From positions 476,295 to 540,294 of the forward strand of contig NZ_CANLQB010000002.1 in NCBI RefSeq assembly GCF_947493125.1: DNA of 64,000 nt, in the 5' to 3' direction. The notes beneath the pieces were generated by a model. It was not told the origin of the DNA. It worked only from the letters and a program-made list of their open reading frames with translations, and did no database searches. Below, one piece after another: positions 36,048-44,237 of this stretch. The stretch comes from an uncultured Roseobacter sp. (GTDB lineage Bacteria > Pseudomonadota > Alphaproteobacteria > Rhodobacterales > Rhodobacteraceae). The translations under genes and the position numbers were made by a program. Position 1 is the stretch's first letter, and the number at the start of each line of letters is the position of its first letter.

Positions 36048-36995
36048 ATGAAATGCCTTCTGCCTGTTGCTCTGCTCACCGCTCTGGCAAGCCCCGCTGG
36101 TGCGCATGACATTGTCGTCGACAACTGTGGTGAGCCGCTTGTCTTTGAAACCCAGCCCGAACGGCTGGTCGTGCATGACATGAATATGACCGAGATGGCC
36201 TTTGCTCTTGGCCTTCAGGACAAGATCGTGGGTCTTACCGGCATCACTGGGTGGTATAAGACAAGCCCGGGTTTTGACACGCTGCGCGGTGACATTCCCG
36301 AACTTGCGCCGAAGTATCCGACCGTCGAAAACCTCGTCGCCGTCGATCCCGACCTCTTCTTTGCAGGGTGGTACTATGGCATGAAACCGGGTGGTGACGT
36401 GACCCCCGACACGCTCGAGCCATTTGGGATCAAAACCATGATCTTGACAGAAAGCTGCGTGCATCTCGACAAAGATCGCCCCAAGGCGAGCATGGACCTT
36501 CTGTTCAACGACGTTCTGCGTTTGGGCAAGGTGATGCATGTCGAGGAGAAAGCGGAGGAGCTTGTGTCTGGCTGGAAGGAACAGCTGGGCAAGATTGAGG
36601 CGAAAGCCGTGGGGCTGTCCAAACCACGTGTCTTTCTGCTGGACGGTCCGGCAGATGCGCCGTTCACAGCTGGCAAATTCGCAATCCCCGACGCGATGAT
36701 CGCAGCGGCAGGAGGCGCGAACGTCACTCATGACATGGAGACCAGCTGGGGTCGCACCTCCTGGGAAACCGTTGCCGCGGCAAACCCCGAGTTTCTCGTG
36801 TTGCTCGACTATCAGACCGGTAATGGCGCGGCGGATACCTTCAAGTTTCTGCAAAATCACCCAGTCATGTCCCACACCGACGCCGTCAAAAACGAACGCT
36901 GGATTGGTCTGCGCTACGAAGAGCTTACGCCCGGACCCGCCAACATCGAGGCAATTTCAAAGATGTTTGACGCCATGCATCCAAGCCTGAATTAG
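36048..36995 (+). CDS. Periplasmic binding protein of a corrinoid-type ABC transporter (BtuF-like)
   Basis: A 315-residue class III (long-helix hinge) binding protein of the BtuF/FhuD/FecB kind. The signal peptide MKCLLPVALLTALASPAGA is followed by HDIVVDNCGEPLVFETQPERLVVHDMNMTEMAFALGLQDKIVGLTG, the standard N-terminal lobe, and VENLVAVDPDLFFAGWYYG. No lipobox is seen. The long central helix is roughly residues 150-195. It lies 14 bases after the ATPase gene behind AAAGGAG. Riboswitch control suggests cobalamin or a precursor as ligand. Confidence 0.88.
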   Translation: MKCLLPVALLTALASPAGAHDIVVDNCGEPLVFETQPERLVVHDMNMTEMAFALGLQDKIVGLTGITGWYKTSPGFDTLRGDIPELAPKYPTVENLVAVDPDLFFAGWYYGMKPGGDVTPDTLEPFGIKTMILTESCVHLDKDRPKASMDLLFNDVLRLGKVMHVEEKAEELVSGWKEQLGKIEAKAVGLSKPRVFLLDGPADAPFTAGKFAIPDAMIAAAGGANVTHDMETSWGRTSWETVAAANPEFLVLLDYQTGNGAADTFKFLQNHPVMSHTDAVKNERWIGLRYEELTPGPANIEAISKMFDAMHPSLN

Positions 36996-36996
36996 C

Positions 36997-38019
36997 GTGG
37001 GCCAACTGCGCCTGATGCAAATTCTGGGGGTGGTCGTCTTGTTCGCCCTCCTGTTGCTATCGACGGCCTACGGGACAACCTCTATCCCTACAGTAGACGT
37101 GGTGCAGGCCGTTCTTCTGGGGACCGGTTTGGTTGAGGGCGACATGTCGCCATTGCACCGCATTGTCTATGACCTTCGCCTTCCCCGGGCGATCTTCGCC
37201 GCCGTCATCGGTGCAGGATTGGGGATTGTTGGTGTCGTCCTGCAGACCACGACACGGAATGATCTGGCTGATCCATTCCTTTTTGGCCTGTCTTCAGGTG
37301 CCGCAGCCGGAGCGGTCTTTGTGATCACCGTAACGGGAGACATTCTGGGCCTCTGGACGTTGCCTTTGGCCGCCTTTTGCGGCGGGCTGACAGCGTCCGG
37401 TATCGTTCTGGCACTTGTTCACGGCTTACGCACGAGCGCCCCCGAGAAGCTGATTCTGGCTGGTCTGGCGGTGTCGTTCCTTTTTGCGGCGATCACCAAC
37501 TACCTGATCTTTGCCGGAGACAGTCGGGCCGCGCATTCGGTGATCTTCTGGATGCTCGGCGGGTTGGGCCTGGCCAGATGGGAGGCCTTTCCACTGGTGT
37601 CCTTGGGGTTGGTCTTGATCTTGGCCTACACGCTCATTCGGAGCCGTTGGCTTGATGCGCTCCTCACGGGCGATCTGACCGCTTCGACGCTTGGTGTTCC
37701 GGTTCGGCGACTGCGGCTTTCCATGTTCTTTGCCGCCGCTCTTGCGACCGCGGTGTTCGTCTCTGTTGCCGGTGTGATTGGTTTCATTGGCCTTATGGTT
37801 CCGCACATCGCGCGTGGCATCGCAGGGCCGTTGCACCGCCAACTCATCCCAACCGCCGCTTTGGTCGGCGCAGCGCTGTTAACGGGGTCAGATATCTTGA
37901 GCAGGCTTCTCCTCACACCACAAGAGCTTCCCGTGGGCATCGTCACGACATCCATCGGATCGATATTCGTGTTTCTGCTGCTGTATAAGACATCTGGAAC
38001 GCGGAATAGGACCCCTTGA
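36997..38019 (+). CDS. FecCD/BtuC-family ABC transporter permease
   Basis: A 340-residue permease with about ten hydrophobic helices of the FecCD family. Landmarks are LRLPRAIFAAVIGAGLGIVGVVLQTTTRNDLADPFLFGLSSGAA, the LGG helix FWMLGGLGLARWEAF, and the coupling region GVIGFIGLMVPHIARGIAGPLHRQLIPTAALVGA. The start is GTG 36997, one base after the binding-protein stop. An intrinsic terminator lies 111 bases after its own stop. With its two partners it forms a complete importer. No TonB-dependent receptor gene accompanies it in this window. Confidence 0.9.
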   Translation: MGQLRLMQILGVVVLFALLLLSTAYGTTSIPTVDVVQAVLLGTGLVEGDMSPLHRIVYDLRLPRAIFAAVIGAGLGIVGVVLQTTTRNDLADPFLFGLSSGAAAGAVFVITVTGDILGLWTLPLAAFCGGLTASGIVLALVHGLRTSAPEKLILAGLAVSFLFAAITNYLIFAGDSRAAHSVIFWMLGGLGLARWEAFPLVSLGLVLILAYTLIRSRWLDALLTGDLTASTLGVPVRRLRLSMFFAAALATAVFVSVAGVIGFIGLMVPHIARGIAGPLHRQLIPTAALVGAALLTGSDILSRLLLTPQELPVGIVTTSIGSIFVFLLLYKTSGTRNRTP

Positions 38020-38129
38020 CGCGGGAGGCACGGTGAACGCTGCGCCGGATCTAAAGTCCGACCCGGTAGGCGGACAAGTCAAACGCCCTGCACTGTCCCG
38101 GTGAGGGTCTTGCCCCCATACAGCATTGA
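38020..38129. other. Untranslated tail of the cobalamin-transport operon
   Basis: With the terminator at 38130-38150, this makes up part of the 337-base space to the dxs 3' end. No gene is supportable in it. The part from 38151 to 38356 also shows nothing recognisable. Confidence 0.4.
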
Positions 38130-38150
38130 GCGGCGGGTCGCCGCCTTTTT
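38130..38150 (+). terminator. Intrinsic terminator after the cobalamin-transport operon
   Basis: GCGGCG (38130-38135), loop GGT, CGCCGC (38139-38144), then CTTTTTC. A compact GC stem with a five-T run, correctly oriented for the plus-strand operon. Confidence 0.8.
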
Positions 38151-38356
38151 CGATTGGCAATGTGCCGTCCCTTACGGCCGGTCGCCACGCGGGGATCTGT
38201 AGAAACGGGCCGCTGCGCCCTCGGATCAGCAATCAGATGCACATGATTGGAAGGCAATATGGGGTCATGGGGTGCGTCCGGACACAAGAAGGCAAGACTA
38301 TCCGTCATCACAGGCGAGCTTCTGTCACAAAAGGCAGACACATGTGTCGCCGCGTC

Positions 38357-40288
38357 CTAGGCGCGTGCCTCGCCGATCTGCGCGATATCCAGAACCTCCA
38401 GGACCTTGCTTTCGATCTGGGCGGCGTTCATGCCTGCAACGGCATACATGTCTGCCGGGCTCGCCTGATCAATGAAGATGTCGGGCAGCACCATGGAGCG
38501 GAACTTCAGCCCGCGGTCGAAAATGCCTTCATCGGCCAGAAGTTGCGCCACATGGCTACCGAACCCACCCACGGCACCTTCTTCGATGGTGATCAGGGCC
38601 TCGTGGTGCGCGGCCAATTGCAGGATCAGATCTCGGTCAAGCGGTTTGGCGAACCGTGCATCTGCAATGGTCGGGCTAAGGCCGCGCGCGCGCAGCGTTT
38701 CGGCGGCCTTTTCCACTTCGCTCAGCCGGGTGCCGAAAGACAGAAGGGCGACGCGCGCGCCGGAGGCAACAACCCTGCCTTTACCAATCTCGAGCGGTGT
38801 TCCGCGCTCGGGCATCTCGACGCCTTGCCCTTCGCCGCGCGGGAAACGGAAGGCGATGGGGCCTTCGTCATGGGCGGCGGCGGTGGCGACCATGTGCTTC
38901 AGTTCCGCCTCATCGGCAGCGGCCATCACCACAAAGCCGGGCAGGTTGGCGAGATAGGCGATGTCGAAGGAGCCGGCGTGGGTGGCTCCGTCGGCGCCCA
39001 CAAGCCCTGCGCGGTCGATGGCAAAGCGGACCGGCAGGCGCTGGATCGCGACGTCGTGCACCACCTGGTCATAGCCGCGTTGCAGGAAGGTGGAATAGAT
39101 CGCGCAGAAGGGCTTCATGCCGCCCGCCGCGAGCCCCGCGCAGAAGGTCACGCCGTGCTGCTCGGCAATACCCACGTCGAAGCACCGGCTGGGATAGCGC
39201 TCGGCGAAGAGGTTGAGGCCGGTGCCGTCGGGCATGGCGGCGGTGACGGCACAGATCTTGTCGTCTTCCGCAGCCTCTTGCAGCAGGCTGTCCGCAAAGA
39301 CGCGCGTGTAGCTGGGCGCGTTGGACGGCGCTTTCTTCTGCTCGCCTGTGAGTACGTCGAATTTCGCCGTCGCGTGGCCTTTGTCGCGCGCCGTTTCAGC
39401 GGGGGCGTACCCTTTGCCCTTTTTCGTGATCACATGGATCAGGATCGGCCCGGTGGCCCGCGCTTTCACCGTCCGCAGGACCGGAAGCAACTGGTCCATG
39501 TCATGACCATCGATGGGGCCGAGGTAGGAAAAGCCGAGCTGTTCGAACAGCGTGCCGCCGACCGCCATGCCCTTGAGCATATCCTTTGCGCGCCTGGCGC
39601 CTTCGCGGAAGGGTTCGGGCAGCAGGCTCACCGCGCCCTTGGCCGCGGCTTTGAAGTCCTGGAACGGCTCTTCCGCGTAGAGGCGGCTGAGATAGCTCGA
39701 CATCGCACCCGTAGGTGGGGCGATAGACATCTCGTTGTCGTTCAGGATGACGATAAGGCGCTTGCCCAGGTGGCCTGCGTTGTTCATGGCCTCGTAGGCC
39801 ATACCCGCGCTCATGGATCCGTCGCCGATCACCGCAATGGCGTCGCCCAAGCCCTCGGGGACGACGCCGCCCAGATCACGGGCCACGGCGAACCCCAGAG
39901 CGGCGGAGATCGAGGTGGAGCTATGGGCCGCCCCGAAGGGGTCGTAGGGCGACTCCTTGCGTTTGGTAAAGCCACTCAAACCGTCTTTCATGCGCAGCGT
40001 GCGGATGCGGTCGCGGCGTTCGGTGAGGATCTTGTGCGGATAGCACTGGTGCCCCACGTCCCAGATCAGCTTGTCGCGGGGCGTGTCAAAAACCGCGTGC
40101 AGCGCCACCGTGAGCTCCACCACACCCAGACCAGCGCCCAGATGTCCGCCCGTGACCGAGACGGCCGAAATCGTTTCGGCCCGCAGCTCCTGCGCGAGCT
40201 GGCTCAGCTGCCGGTCGGACAGGGTCTTCATGTCGGCGGGTCGGCGGATTGTGTCGAGGAGCGGGGTATTGGGTCGGTCTGAGCTCAT
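38357..40288 (-). CDS. dxs: 1-deoxy-D-xylulose-5-phosphate synthase
   Basis: A 643-residue thiamin-diphosphate enzyme that condenses pyruvate and glyceraldehyde 3-phosphate, the first step of the MEP isoprenoid pathway. The TPP-binding motif runs from [18 protein letters not shown] to ILNDNEMSI. The conserved region [19 protein letters not shown] carries the catalytic histidine, and the transketolase-like segment [18 protein letters not shown] with its glutamate is intact, as is [15 protein letters not shown]. It ends a minus-strand operon xseB-ispA-dxs common in proteobacteria; ten bases separate it from ispA. It likely supplies ubiquinone, carotenoid and other isoprenoids. Confidence 0.97.
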   Translation of the reverse strand: MSSDRPNTPLLDTIRRPADMKTLSDRQLSQLAQELRAETISAVSVTGGHLGAGLGVVELTVALHAVFDTPRDKLIWDVGHQCYPHKILTERRDRIRTLRMKDGLSGFTKRKESPYDPFGAAHSSTSISAALGFAVARDLGGVVPEGLGDAIAVIGDGSMSAGMAYEAMNNAGHLGKRLIVILNDNEMSIAPPTGAMSSYLSRLYAEEPFQDFKAAAKGAVSLLPEPFREGARRAKDMLKGMAVGGTLFEQLGFSYLGPIDGHDMDQLLPVLRTVKARATGPILIHVITKKGKGYAPAETARDKGHATAKFDVLTGEQKKAPSNAPSYTRVFADSLLQEAAEDDKICAVTAAMPDGTGLNLFAERYPSRCFDVGIAEQHGVTFCAGLAAGGMKPFCAIYSTFLQRGYDQVVHDVAIQRLPVRFAIDRAGLVGADGATHAGSFDIAYLANLPGFVVMAAADEAELKHMVATAAAHDEGPIAFRFPRGEGQGVEMPERGTPLEIGKGRVVASGARVALLSFGTRLSEVEKAAETLRARGLSPTIADARFAKPLDRDLILQLAAHHEALITIEEGAVGGFGSHVAQLLADEGIFDRGLKFRSMVLPDIFIDQASPADMYAVAGMNAAQIESKVLEVLDIAQIGEARA

Positions 40289-40297
40289 GGGCTCCTC

Positions 40298-41167
40298 TCA
40301 ATGTGCGCGGGTCACGACAAAGCGTGCCGCCTCTTTTAACGTCTCAGCCTTGGCGCCGTAACCCTGCAGGCTGTCGCAGGCCTCGGCCACCAGATCGGTG
40401 GCACGCTGTTGGGCTGTCTCGAGCCCGAGCAATGACACGAAGGTGGCCTTGCCTGCGTCAGCGTCCTTGCCGACAGCCTTGCCAACAGTAGCGCTGTCAC
40501 CGGTGACGTCCAACACGTCATCGGCGATCTGGAAGGCAAGACCCAGGGCGCGGGCATAATGCTGCAAGGGCGTCGGGTCGGCCTGACCCAGAACCGCGCC
40601 TGCAGTGGCGGCCCATTCGATCAGAGCGCCGGTCTTGCCCCGTTGCAGCCGGGTGATATCGTCCAGCGAAAACGGCGTCTGCACCGTCTCGGCGGCAATG
40701 TCGAGCGCTTGCCCCAAAACCATGCCTTCAGCCCCACTGGCCCGCGCGAGGCGCAGCGCCAGGTCGGCGCGCACGGCAGGATCAGGGCTGGTGTCAGGGC
40801 GCGTGACCAGCTCGAAAGCCAGGCTCTGCAGCGCATCCCCGGCCAGCACGGCAGTCGCTTCGTCCCACTTCCGATGCACCGTTGGCTGGCCGCGCCGCAG
40901 ATCGTCGTCATCCATGCAAGGCAGATCGTCATGGACCAGAGAGTAGGCATGAAGGGCCTCGATGGCGGTTGCGGGCCAGATCGACCGATCGGGCGCGATG
41001 TCATGCAGCCGGGCGCTTTCGAGCACCAGAAAGCCGCGCAACCGTTTGCCGCCTTGGGTCGCATGGCGCATGGCGTGAACCACCGGGAGGTCGTCAAGAC
41101 GACCCAGCACGTCATCAAACCGCGCTTGGATGGTCCGGGCGGCGGCACCCAGACGGTCGGCGAACAT
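40298..41167 (-). CDS. ispA: Polyprenyl synthetase, farnesyl diphosphate synthase type
   Basis: A 289-residue trans-prenyltransferase that joins isopentenyl diphosphate to dimethylallyl/geranyl diphosphate. The first aspartate-rich motif is VHDDLPCMDDDDLRRGQPTVHRKW with the two-residue insertion typical of bacterial FPP synthases. The second is QIADDVLDVTGDSATVGK, and GKTGALIEWAATAGA lies between. Product chain length (C15 or slightly longer) cannot be read exactly. It lies three bases after xseB and ten before dxs, so the three are co-transcribed. Confidence 0.94.
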   Translation of the reverse strand: MFADRLGAAARTIQARFDDVLGRLDDLPVVHAMRHATQGGKRLRGFLVLESARLHDIAPDRSIWPATAIEALHAYSLVHDDLPCMDDDDLRRGQPTVHRKWDEATAVLAGDALQSLAFELVTRPDTSPDPAVRADLALRLARASGAEGMVLGQALDIAAETVQTPFSLDDITRLQRGKTGALIEWAATAGAVLGQADPTPLQHYARALGLAFQIADDVLDVTGDSATVGKAVGKDADAGKATFVSLLGLETAQQRATDLVAEACDSLQGYGAKAETLKEAARFVVTRAH

Positions 41168-41170
41168 CGC

Positions 41171-41413
41171 TCAGAGCCCTTCGACCGGTTTTATCCCGGT
41201 TGGCGCGCCGTCACCGTCAAGGGTGATGGCGGCTACTTTCTCTTCGGCTTCTTTCAGCTTGGTTTCGCAGCGGGCTTTGAGTGCCGCGCCGCGTTCGTAG
41301 AGCGCGATGCTCTCGTCAAGAGCCACATCACCGCGTTCGAGCTGACCCAATACGGTTTCGAGCTCCGCCATCGCCTGCTCGAAACTCATTTCATCTACGG
41401 GGGTATCGGTCAT
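41171..41413 (-). CDS. xseB: Exodeoxyribonuclease VII small subunit
   Basis: An 80-residue protein with the XseB signature MSFEQAMAELETVLGQLERGDVALDESIALYERGAAL, a helical bundle that partners the large XseA subunit in degrading single-stranded DNA. The frame opens at 41497, but ATG 41413 (MTDTPVDEM) matches the family start and length. It is the first gene of the xseB-ispA-dxs operon; the link to isoprenoid genes is positional, not functional. Confidence 0.93.
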   Translation of the reverse strand: MTDTPVDEMSFEQAMAELETVLGQLERGDVALDESIALYERGAALKARCETKLKEAEEKVAAITLDGDGAPTGIKPVEGL

Positions 41414-41533
41414 GTCGGCTCGCTGTCTTTGGGTTTCGCCTGTCTTAGAGGGTTTCCAGCCAGCGCACCAGCCTCGGTGTGGAGCGCCCGCCCGCATGGG
41501 CTTGCAGGGCTGTGCCGCGCAAGCCCATGCGGG

Positions 41534-42235
41534 CTACTCCGGCGCCAACATATAACCGGCGCCACGAACTGTCTGGAGATAACGCGGCTGTTTTGGGTCT
41601 TCCTCGATCTTGCGCCGCAGCCGGGTGATCTGAACGTCGACGGCACGCTCCTGTGCCTGTCCTCGGTCGCGTCCCAACTCCTCGACCAGCTTGGCGCGGC
41701 TGATCGGCTCGTTGCAGCTGGCTGAAAAAATCTTCATCAACTGCATCTCGGTTGCCGTCAGACGGACCAACTCTTCCCCCTGCCACATCTCGCCCCGCTC
41801 CATATCGTAACGGATGCCGCCGAGGCTCAGCACCTTGGGCGTGGTATGATCCGTCGGCGCCTCGGGCATGCGGCGCAGAATGGCGTTGATCCGCAACAGC
41901 AATTCCTTCGGCTCGAAGGGTTTCGCAAGATAGTCGTCGGCGCCGGCCTCCAAGCCTTCTATGCGGTTGCCCGTCTCTCCCTTTGCGGTCAGCAAAAGGA
42001 TCGGCACCGCGCGCGTCTCGCGCAGCGACTTGGTCAGCGACACACCGTCCTCGCCCGGCATCATCACGTCGAGCACGATGAGATCGAAATCCAGCCCTGA
42101 CAGGATTCGCCTCGCATGGGCGGCATCGCGCGCTGCCGTCACCAGAAACCCGTTACGCATCAGGAACTTCTGCAAGAGTGTGCGGATCCGTTCATCGTCG
42201 TCGATGATCAGCAGGTGGGCGTCCATCTCATTCAT
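41534..42235 (-). CDS. petR: OmpR-family response regulator, PetR-like
   Basis: A 233-residue two-component response regulator. The receiver domain has the acidic pocket Asp12-Asp13-Asp14 and phospho-acceptor Asp56 in DLIVLDVMMPGEDG, plus Lys in DDYLAKPFEP. The winged-helix output domain ends RLRRKIEEDPKQPRYLQTVRGAGYML. Together with the MarR-type gene overlapping its start (ATGA at 42232-42235), the pair matches petP-petR, which in Rhodobacter capsulatus precede petABC. No histidine kinase is adjacent, as expected for petR. Here the pet operon lies about 14 kb away. The symbol is assigned by pairing and similarity of type. Confidence 0.85.
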   Translation of the reverse strand: MNEMDAHLLIIDDDERIRTLLQKFLMRNGFLVTAARDAAHARRILSGLDFDLIVLDVMMPGEDGVSLTKSLRETRAVPILLLTAKGETGNRIEGLEAGADDYLAKPFEPKELLLRINAILRRMPEAPTDHTTPKVLSLGGIRYDMERGEMWQGEELVRLTATEMQLMKIFSASCNEPISRAKLVEELGRDRGQAQERAVDVQITRLRRKIEEDPKQPRYLQTVRGAGYMLAPE

Positions 42236-42744
42236 GTGCCACTGTCCTTCAGCCGCGCATAGGCCGTGCGCATATCTCGGTCCATCATCGCCTCCAAAAC
42301 CGTCCGGAACCCGGCAACCGCCTCGGGGCCCGCATCGCGAAAGGCCATGCGTATGCGTGCGCGCTGTGCGTCGGATAGTTTCTGTTCCAGCGCCTGGCCC
42401 TCCGTGGTCAGGAAGAGGTGCCGCTCGCGCTTGTCCGCCTTCCCGACCTTGCTCTCAACCAGACCATCCTCGATCAGCGTGCGCAAGACACGGTTGAGCG
42501 ATTGTTTCGTGACCCCGAGGATGTTGAGCAGGTTGTTCACGGTGGTGCCGGGCGCGCGATTGATGAAATGCACCGCACGGTGATGCGCGCGCCCATAGGC
42601 CATGTCGGAGAGGATGCGGTCGGGATCAGCCGTGAAACCCCGATAAGCGAAAAACATCGCTTCGATGCCCTGCCGCAGCTGCTCATCGGTCAAAAACAGA
42701 AGGTTTTCACCGCTCTGGGCTGAAGAACTGCGCCCGTCCGCCAT
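42232..42744 (-). CDS. petP: MarR-family regulator, PetP-like
   Basis: A 170-residue MarR-type winged-helix protein. The DNA-binding core reads NNLLNILGVTKQSLNRVLRTLIEDGLVESKVGKADKRERHLFLTTEGQALEQ, with the recognition helix and beta-wing in order. Longer upstream frames are artefacts: ATG 42744 (MADGRSSSAQ) has GAGG seven bases upstream. It is translationally coupled to petR. In R. capsulatus the homologous pair lies just upstream of the cytochrome bc1 genes. The divergent ilvE promoter region carries repeated palindromes that could be its operators. Confidence 0.85.
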   Translation of the reverse strand: MADGRSSSAQSGENLLFLTDEQLRQGIEAMFFAYRGFTADPDRILSDMAYGRAHHRAVHFINRAPGTTVNNLLNILGVTKQSLNRVLRTLIEDGLVESKVGKADKRERHLFLTTEGQALEQKLSDAQRARIRMAFRDAGPEAVAGFRTVLEAMMDRDMRTAYARLKDSGT

Positions 42745-42833
42745 TCCGTGCCTCAAAAAATCATAGTCCTTTGTCCAGCAGCATATGTCAGTGTTGTTGA
42801 CATTCCAAGGGTTAAGGGCTATCGAGTCGCATC

Positions 42834-42877
42834 TTTTGCGCAATAATGTGTCCGTATCGGACGTATTTTGCGCAATA
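42834..42877. promoter_or_regulatory. Twin TTTTGCGCAATA repeats around a palindrome, petP/ilvE divergent promoter
   Basis: TTTTGCGCAATA occurs at 42834-42845 and again at 42866-42877, 32 bases apart (about three helical turns). Each contains the palindrome TTGCGCAA. Midway lies a second palindrome, GTCCG-TAT-CGGAC (42850-42862). The symmetric layout between petP and ilvE suggests operator sites for a dimeric regulator such as the MarR-type PetP. Confidence 0.65.
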
Positions 42878-42914
42878 TTTGGAAATATGATGGTCAAGCT
42901 GGGAAGGAAAGACA

Positions 42915-43784
42915 ATGGCGGGCGCATACGACGATCGAGACGGAAAGATCTGGATGGACGGCCAGATGGTCGACTGGCGCGCGGCGAATGTCCACATTCT
43001 GACCCACGCCATGCACTATGCGTCTTCGGTCTTCGAGGGTGAACGGGCTTATAATGGTAAGATCTTCCTGAGCCGTAAACACTCCGAGCGGCTGCACTTC
43101 TCCGCTGGCGAGTTGGATTTTGAGATCCCCTACACGGTCGATGAGATCGAGGCCGCAAAGCAGCAGGTGCTGACCGTGAATGGTCTGACCGACGCCTATG
43201 TGCGCGCGGTGGCCTGGCGGGGTGCCGGTGAAGACATGGGTGTCGCCTCGGCGCGCAATCCGGTGCATCTGGCCATCGCCGCGTGGGAGTGGGGCAGCTA
43301 CTACGGCGATGCCAAGTTCAAGGGCGCGAAGCTCGACATTGCCAAGTGGAAACGCCCGAGCCCCGAGACGATCCCGGTGCATGCCAAGGCCGCCGGTCTC
43401 TACATGATCTGCACCACATCAAAACACGCCGCGGAAGCCAAGGGCTGTTCGGACGCGCTGTTCATGGATTACCGCGGCTATGTGGCCGAGGCGACGGGGG
43501 CAAATATCTTCTTCGTCAAGGACGGCGAGGTGCATACGCCCAACCCCGATTGTTTCCTGAACGGGCTGACACGCCAGACCGTTGTGGGCATGCTGAAGGA
43601 CCGCCAGATCAAGGTGCACGAGCGCGTGATCATGCCCGAAGAGCTGGAAGGCTTCGAGCAGTGCTGGTTGACAGGTACCGCCGCGGAGGTCACGCCCGTT
43701 GGTCAGATTGGGGACTATAACTTCGAGGTCGGCGCCATGACCCGCGAGATCGCGGAAGACTACGAGAAGCTGGTGCGCAGCTGA
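42915..43784 (+). CDS. ilvE: Branched-chain amino-acid aminotransferase
   Basis: A 289-residue fold-type IV PLP enzyme that transfers amino groups between glutamate and the keto acids of leucine, isoleucine and valine. The PLP lysine is Lys158 in ETIPVHAKAAGLYM. Other landmarks are THAMHYASSVFEGERAYNGKIF at the N-terminus, YVAEATGANIFFVKDGEVHTPNPDCFLNGLTRQTV, and CWLTGTAAEVTPVGQIG. The ribosome site GGGAAGGA precedes ATG 42915. It diverges from petP through a promoter region rich in palindromes. A small NTF2-like gene follows seven bases downstream. Confidence 0.94.
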   Translation: MAGAYDDRDGKIWMDGQMVDWRAANVHILTHAMHYASSVFEGERAYNGKIFLSRKHSERLHFSAGELDFEIPYTVDEIEAAKQQVLTVNGLTDAYVRAVAWRGAGEDMGVASARNPVHLAIAAWEWGSYYGDAKFKGAKLDIAKWKRPSPETIPVHAKAAGLYMICTTSKHAAEAKGCSDALFMDYRGYVAEATGANIFFVKDGEVHTPNPDCFLNGLTRQTVVGMLKDRQIKVHERVIMPEELEGFEQCWLTGTAAEVTPVGQIGDYNFEVGAMTREIAEDYEKLVRS

Positions 43785-43790
43785 TCCCAC

Positions 43791-44132
43791 GTGGACTACG
43801 ACGCCTTCGCTGAGGAATGGGAAGCCGCTTGGAACGCCCATGATCTGGACCGCATCCTCGCGCATTACAGCGCGGATGTGGTCTTTCGTTCGCAAAAGGC
43901 GATGCGGCTGACAGGGCGCGGTGAGATCCATGGACGTGGTGCGCTGCGCGGCTACTGGGCGGCGGCCCTGGCGCAGCAGCCCGATCTGTCTTTCATCGTG
44001 GTCGATGTGTTGCGAGGCCACGGCATGGTGGTGATCCTCTACCGCAATCAACGCGATGTGCTGGCCGCGGAAACCCTGCGGTTCGGGCCCGATGGGTTGG
44101 TGGTCGAGGCCTCCGCCTGCCACAGGGGCTGA
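43791..44132 (+). CDS. Small NTF2/SnoaL-like protein
   Basis: A 113-residue protein of the SnoaL/NTF2-like fold: MDYDAFAEEWEAAWNAHDLDRILAHYSADVVFRSQKAM, then GRGALRGYWAAALAQQPDLSFIVVDVLRGHGMVVILYRNQ. No signal peptide is present. The start GTG 43791 lies seven bases after the ilvE stop with no clear ribosome site, so translation may be coupled to ilvE. Proteins of this type often act as isomerases or ligand binders; the function here is unknown. Confidence 0.75.
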   Translation: MDYDAFAEEWEAAWNAHDLDRILAHYSADVVFRSQKAMRLTGRGEIHGRGALRGYWAAALAQQPDLSFIVVDVLRGHGMVVILYRNQRDVLAAETLRFGPDGLVVEASACHRG

Positions 44133-44136
44133 GTGG

Positions 44137-44154
44137 CTGTCATGAATCTTTGAT
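44137..44154 (+). promoter_or_regulatory. PHO box upstream of phoD
   Basis: CTGTCAT-GAAT-CTTTGAT: the first heptamer matches the PhoB consensus CTGTCAT exactly, the spacer is the usual four bases, and the second heptamer matches five of seven. It lies 84-101 bases before the PhoD start codon, a sensible place for phosphate-starvation activation. Confidence 0.75.
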
Positions 44155-44173
44155 CTTCCCGTTACACGTGTGT

Positions 44174-44198
44174 ACCCTCAGCGTTACGTTCTGAGGGT
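44174..44198 (+). other. Stem-loop in the phoD 5' region
   Basis: ACCCTCAG, nine-base loop, CTGAGGGT, followed by TCTA only. It could be a weak terminator of the ilvE transcript or a structure in the phoD leader, 40 bases before the start codon. Confidence 0.5.
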
Positions 44199-44237
44199 TC
44201 TATCGCGCAGTAGCCAATCGCCACATGGAGATCTCTC

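Noticed and set aside
36997..38019. Iron-siderophore transporter
   Set aside because: The FecCD-type permease alone would fit, but the cobalamin riboswitch at the operon head favours a corrinoid; iron is kept only as a lesser alternative.
38126..40282. 718-codon plus-strand frame opposite dxs
   Set aside because: It is antisense to a complete Dxs with all catalytic motifs and resembles no family; long antisense frames are common at this GC content.
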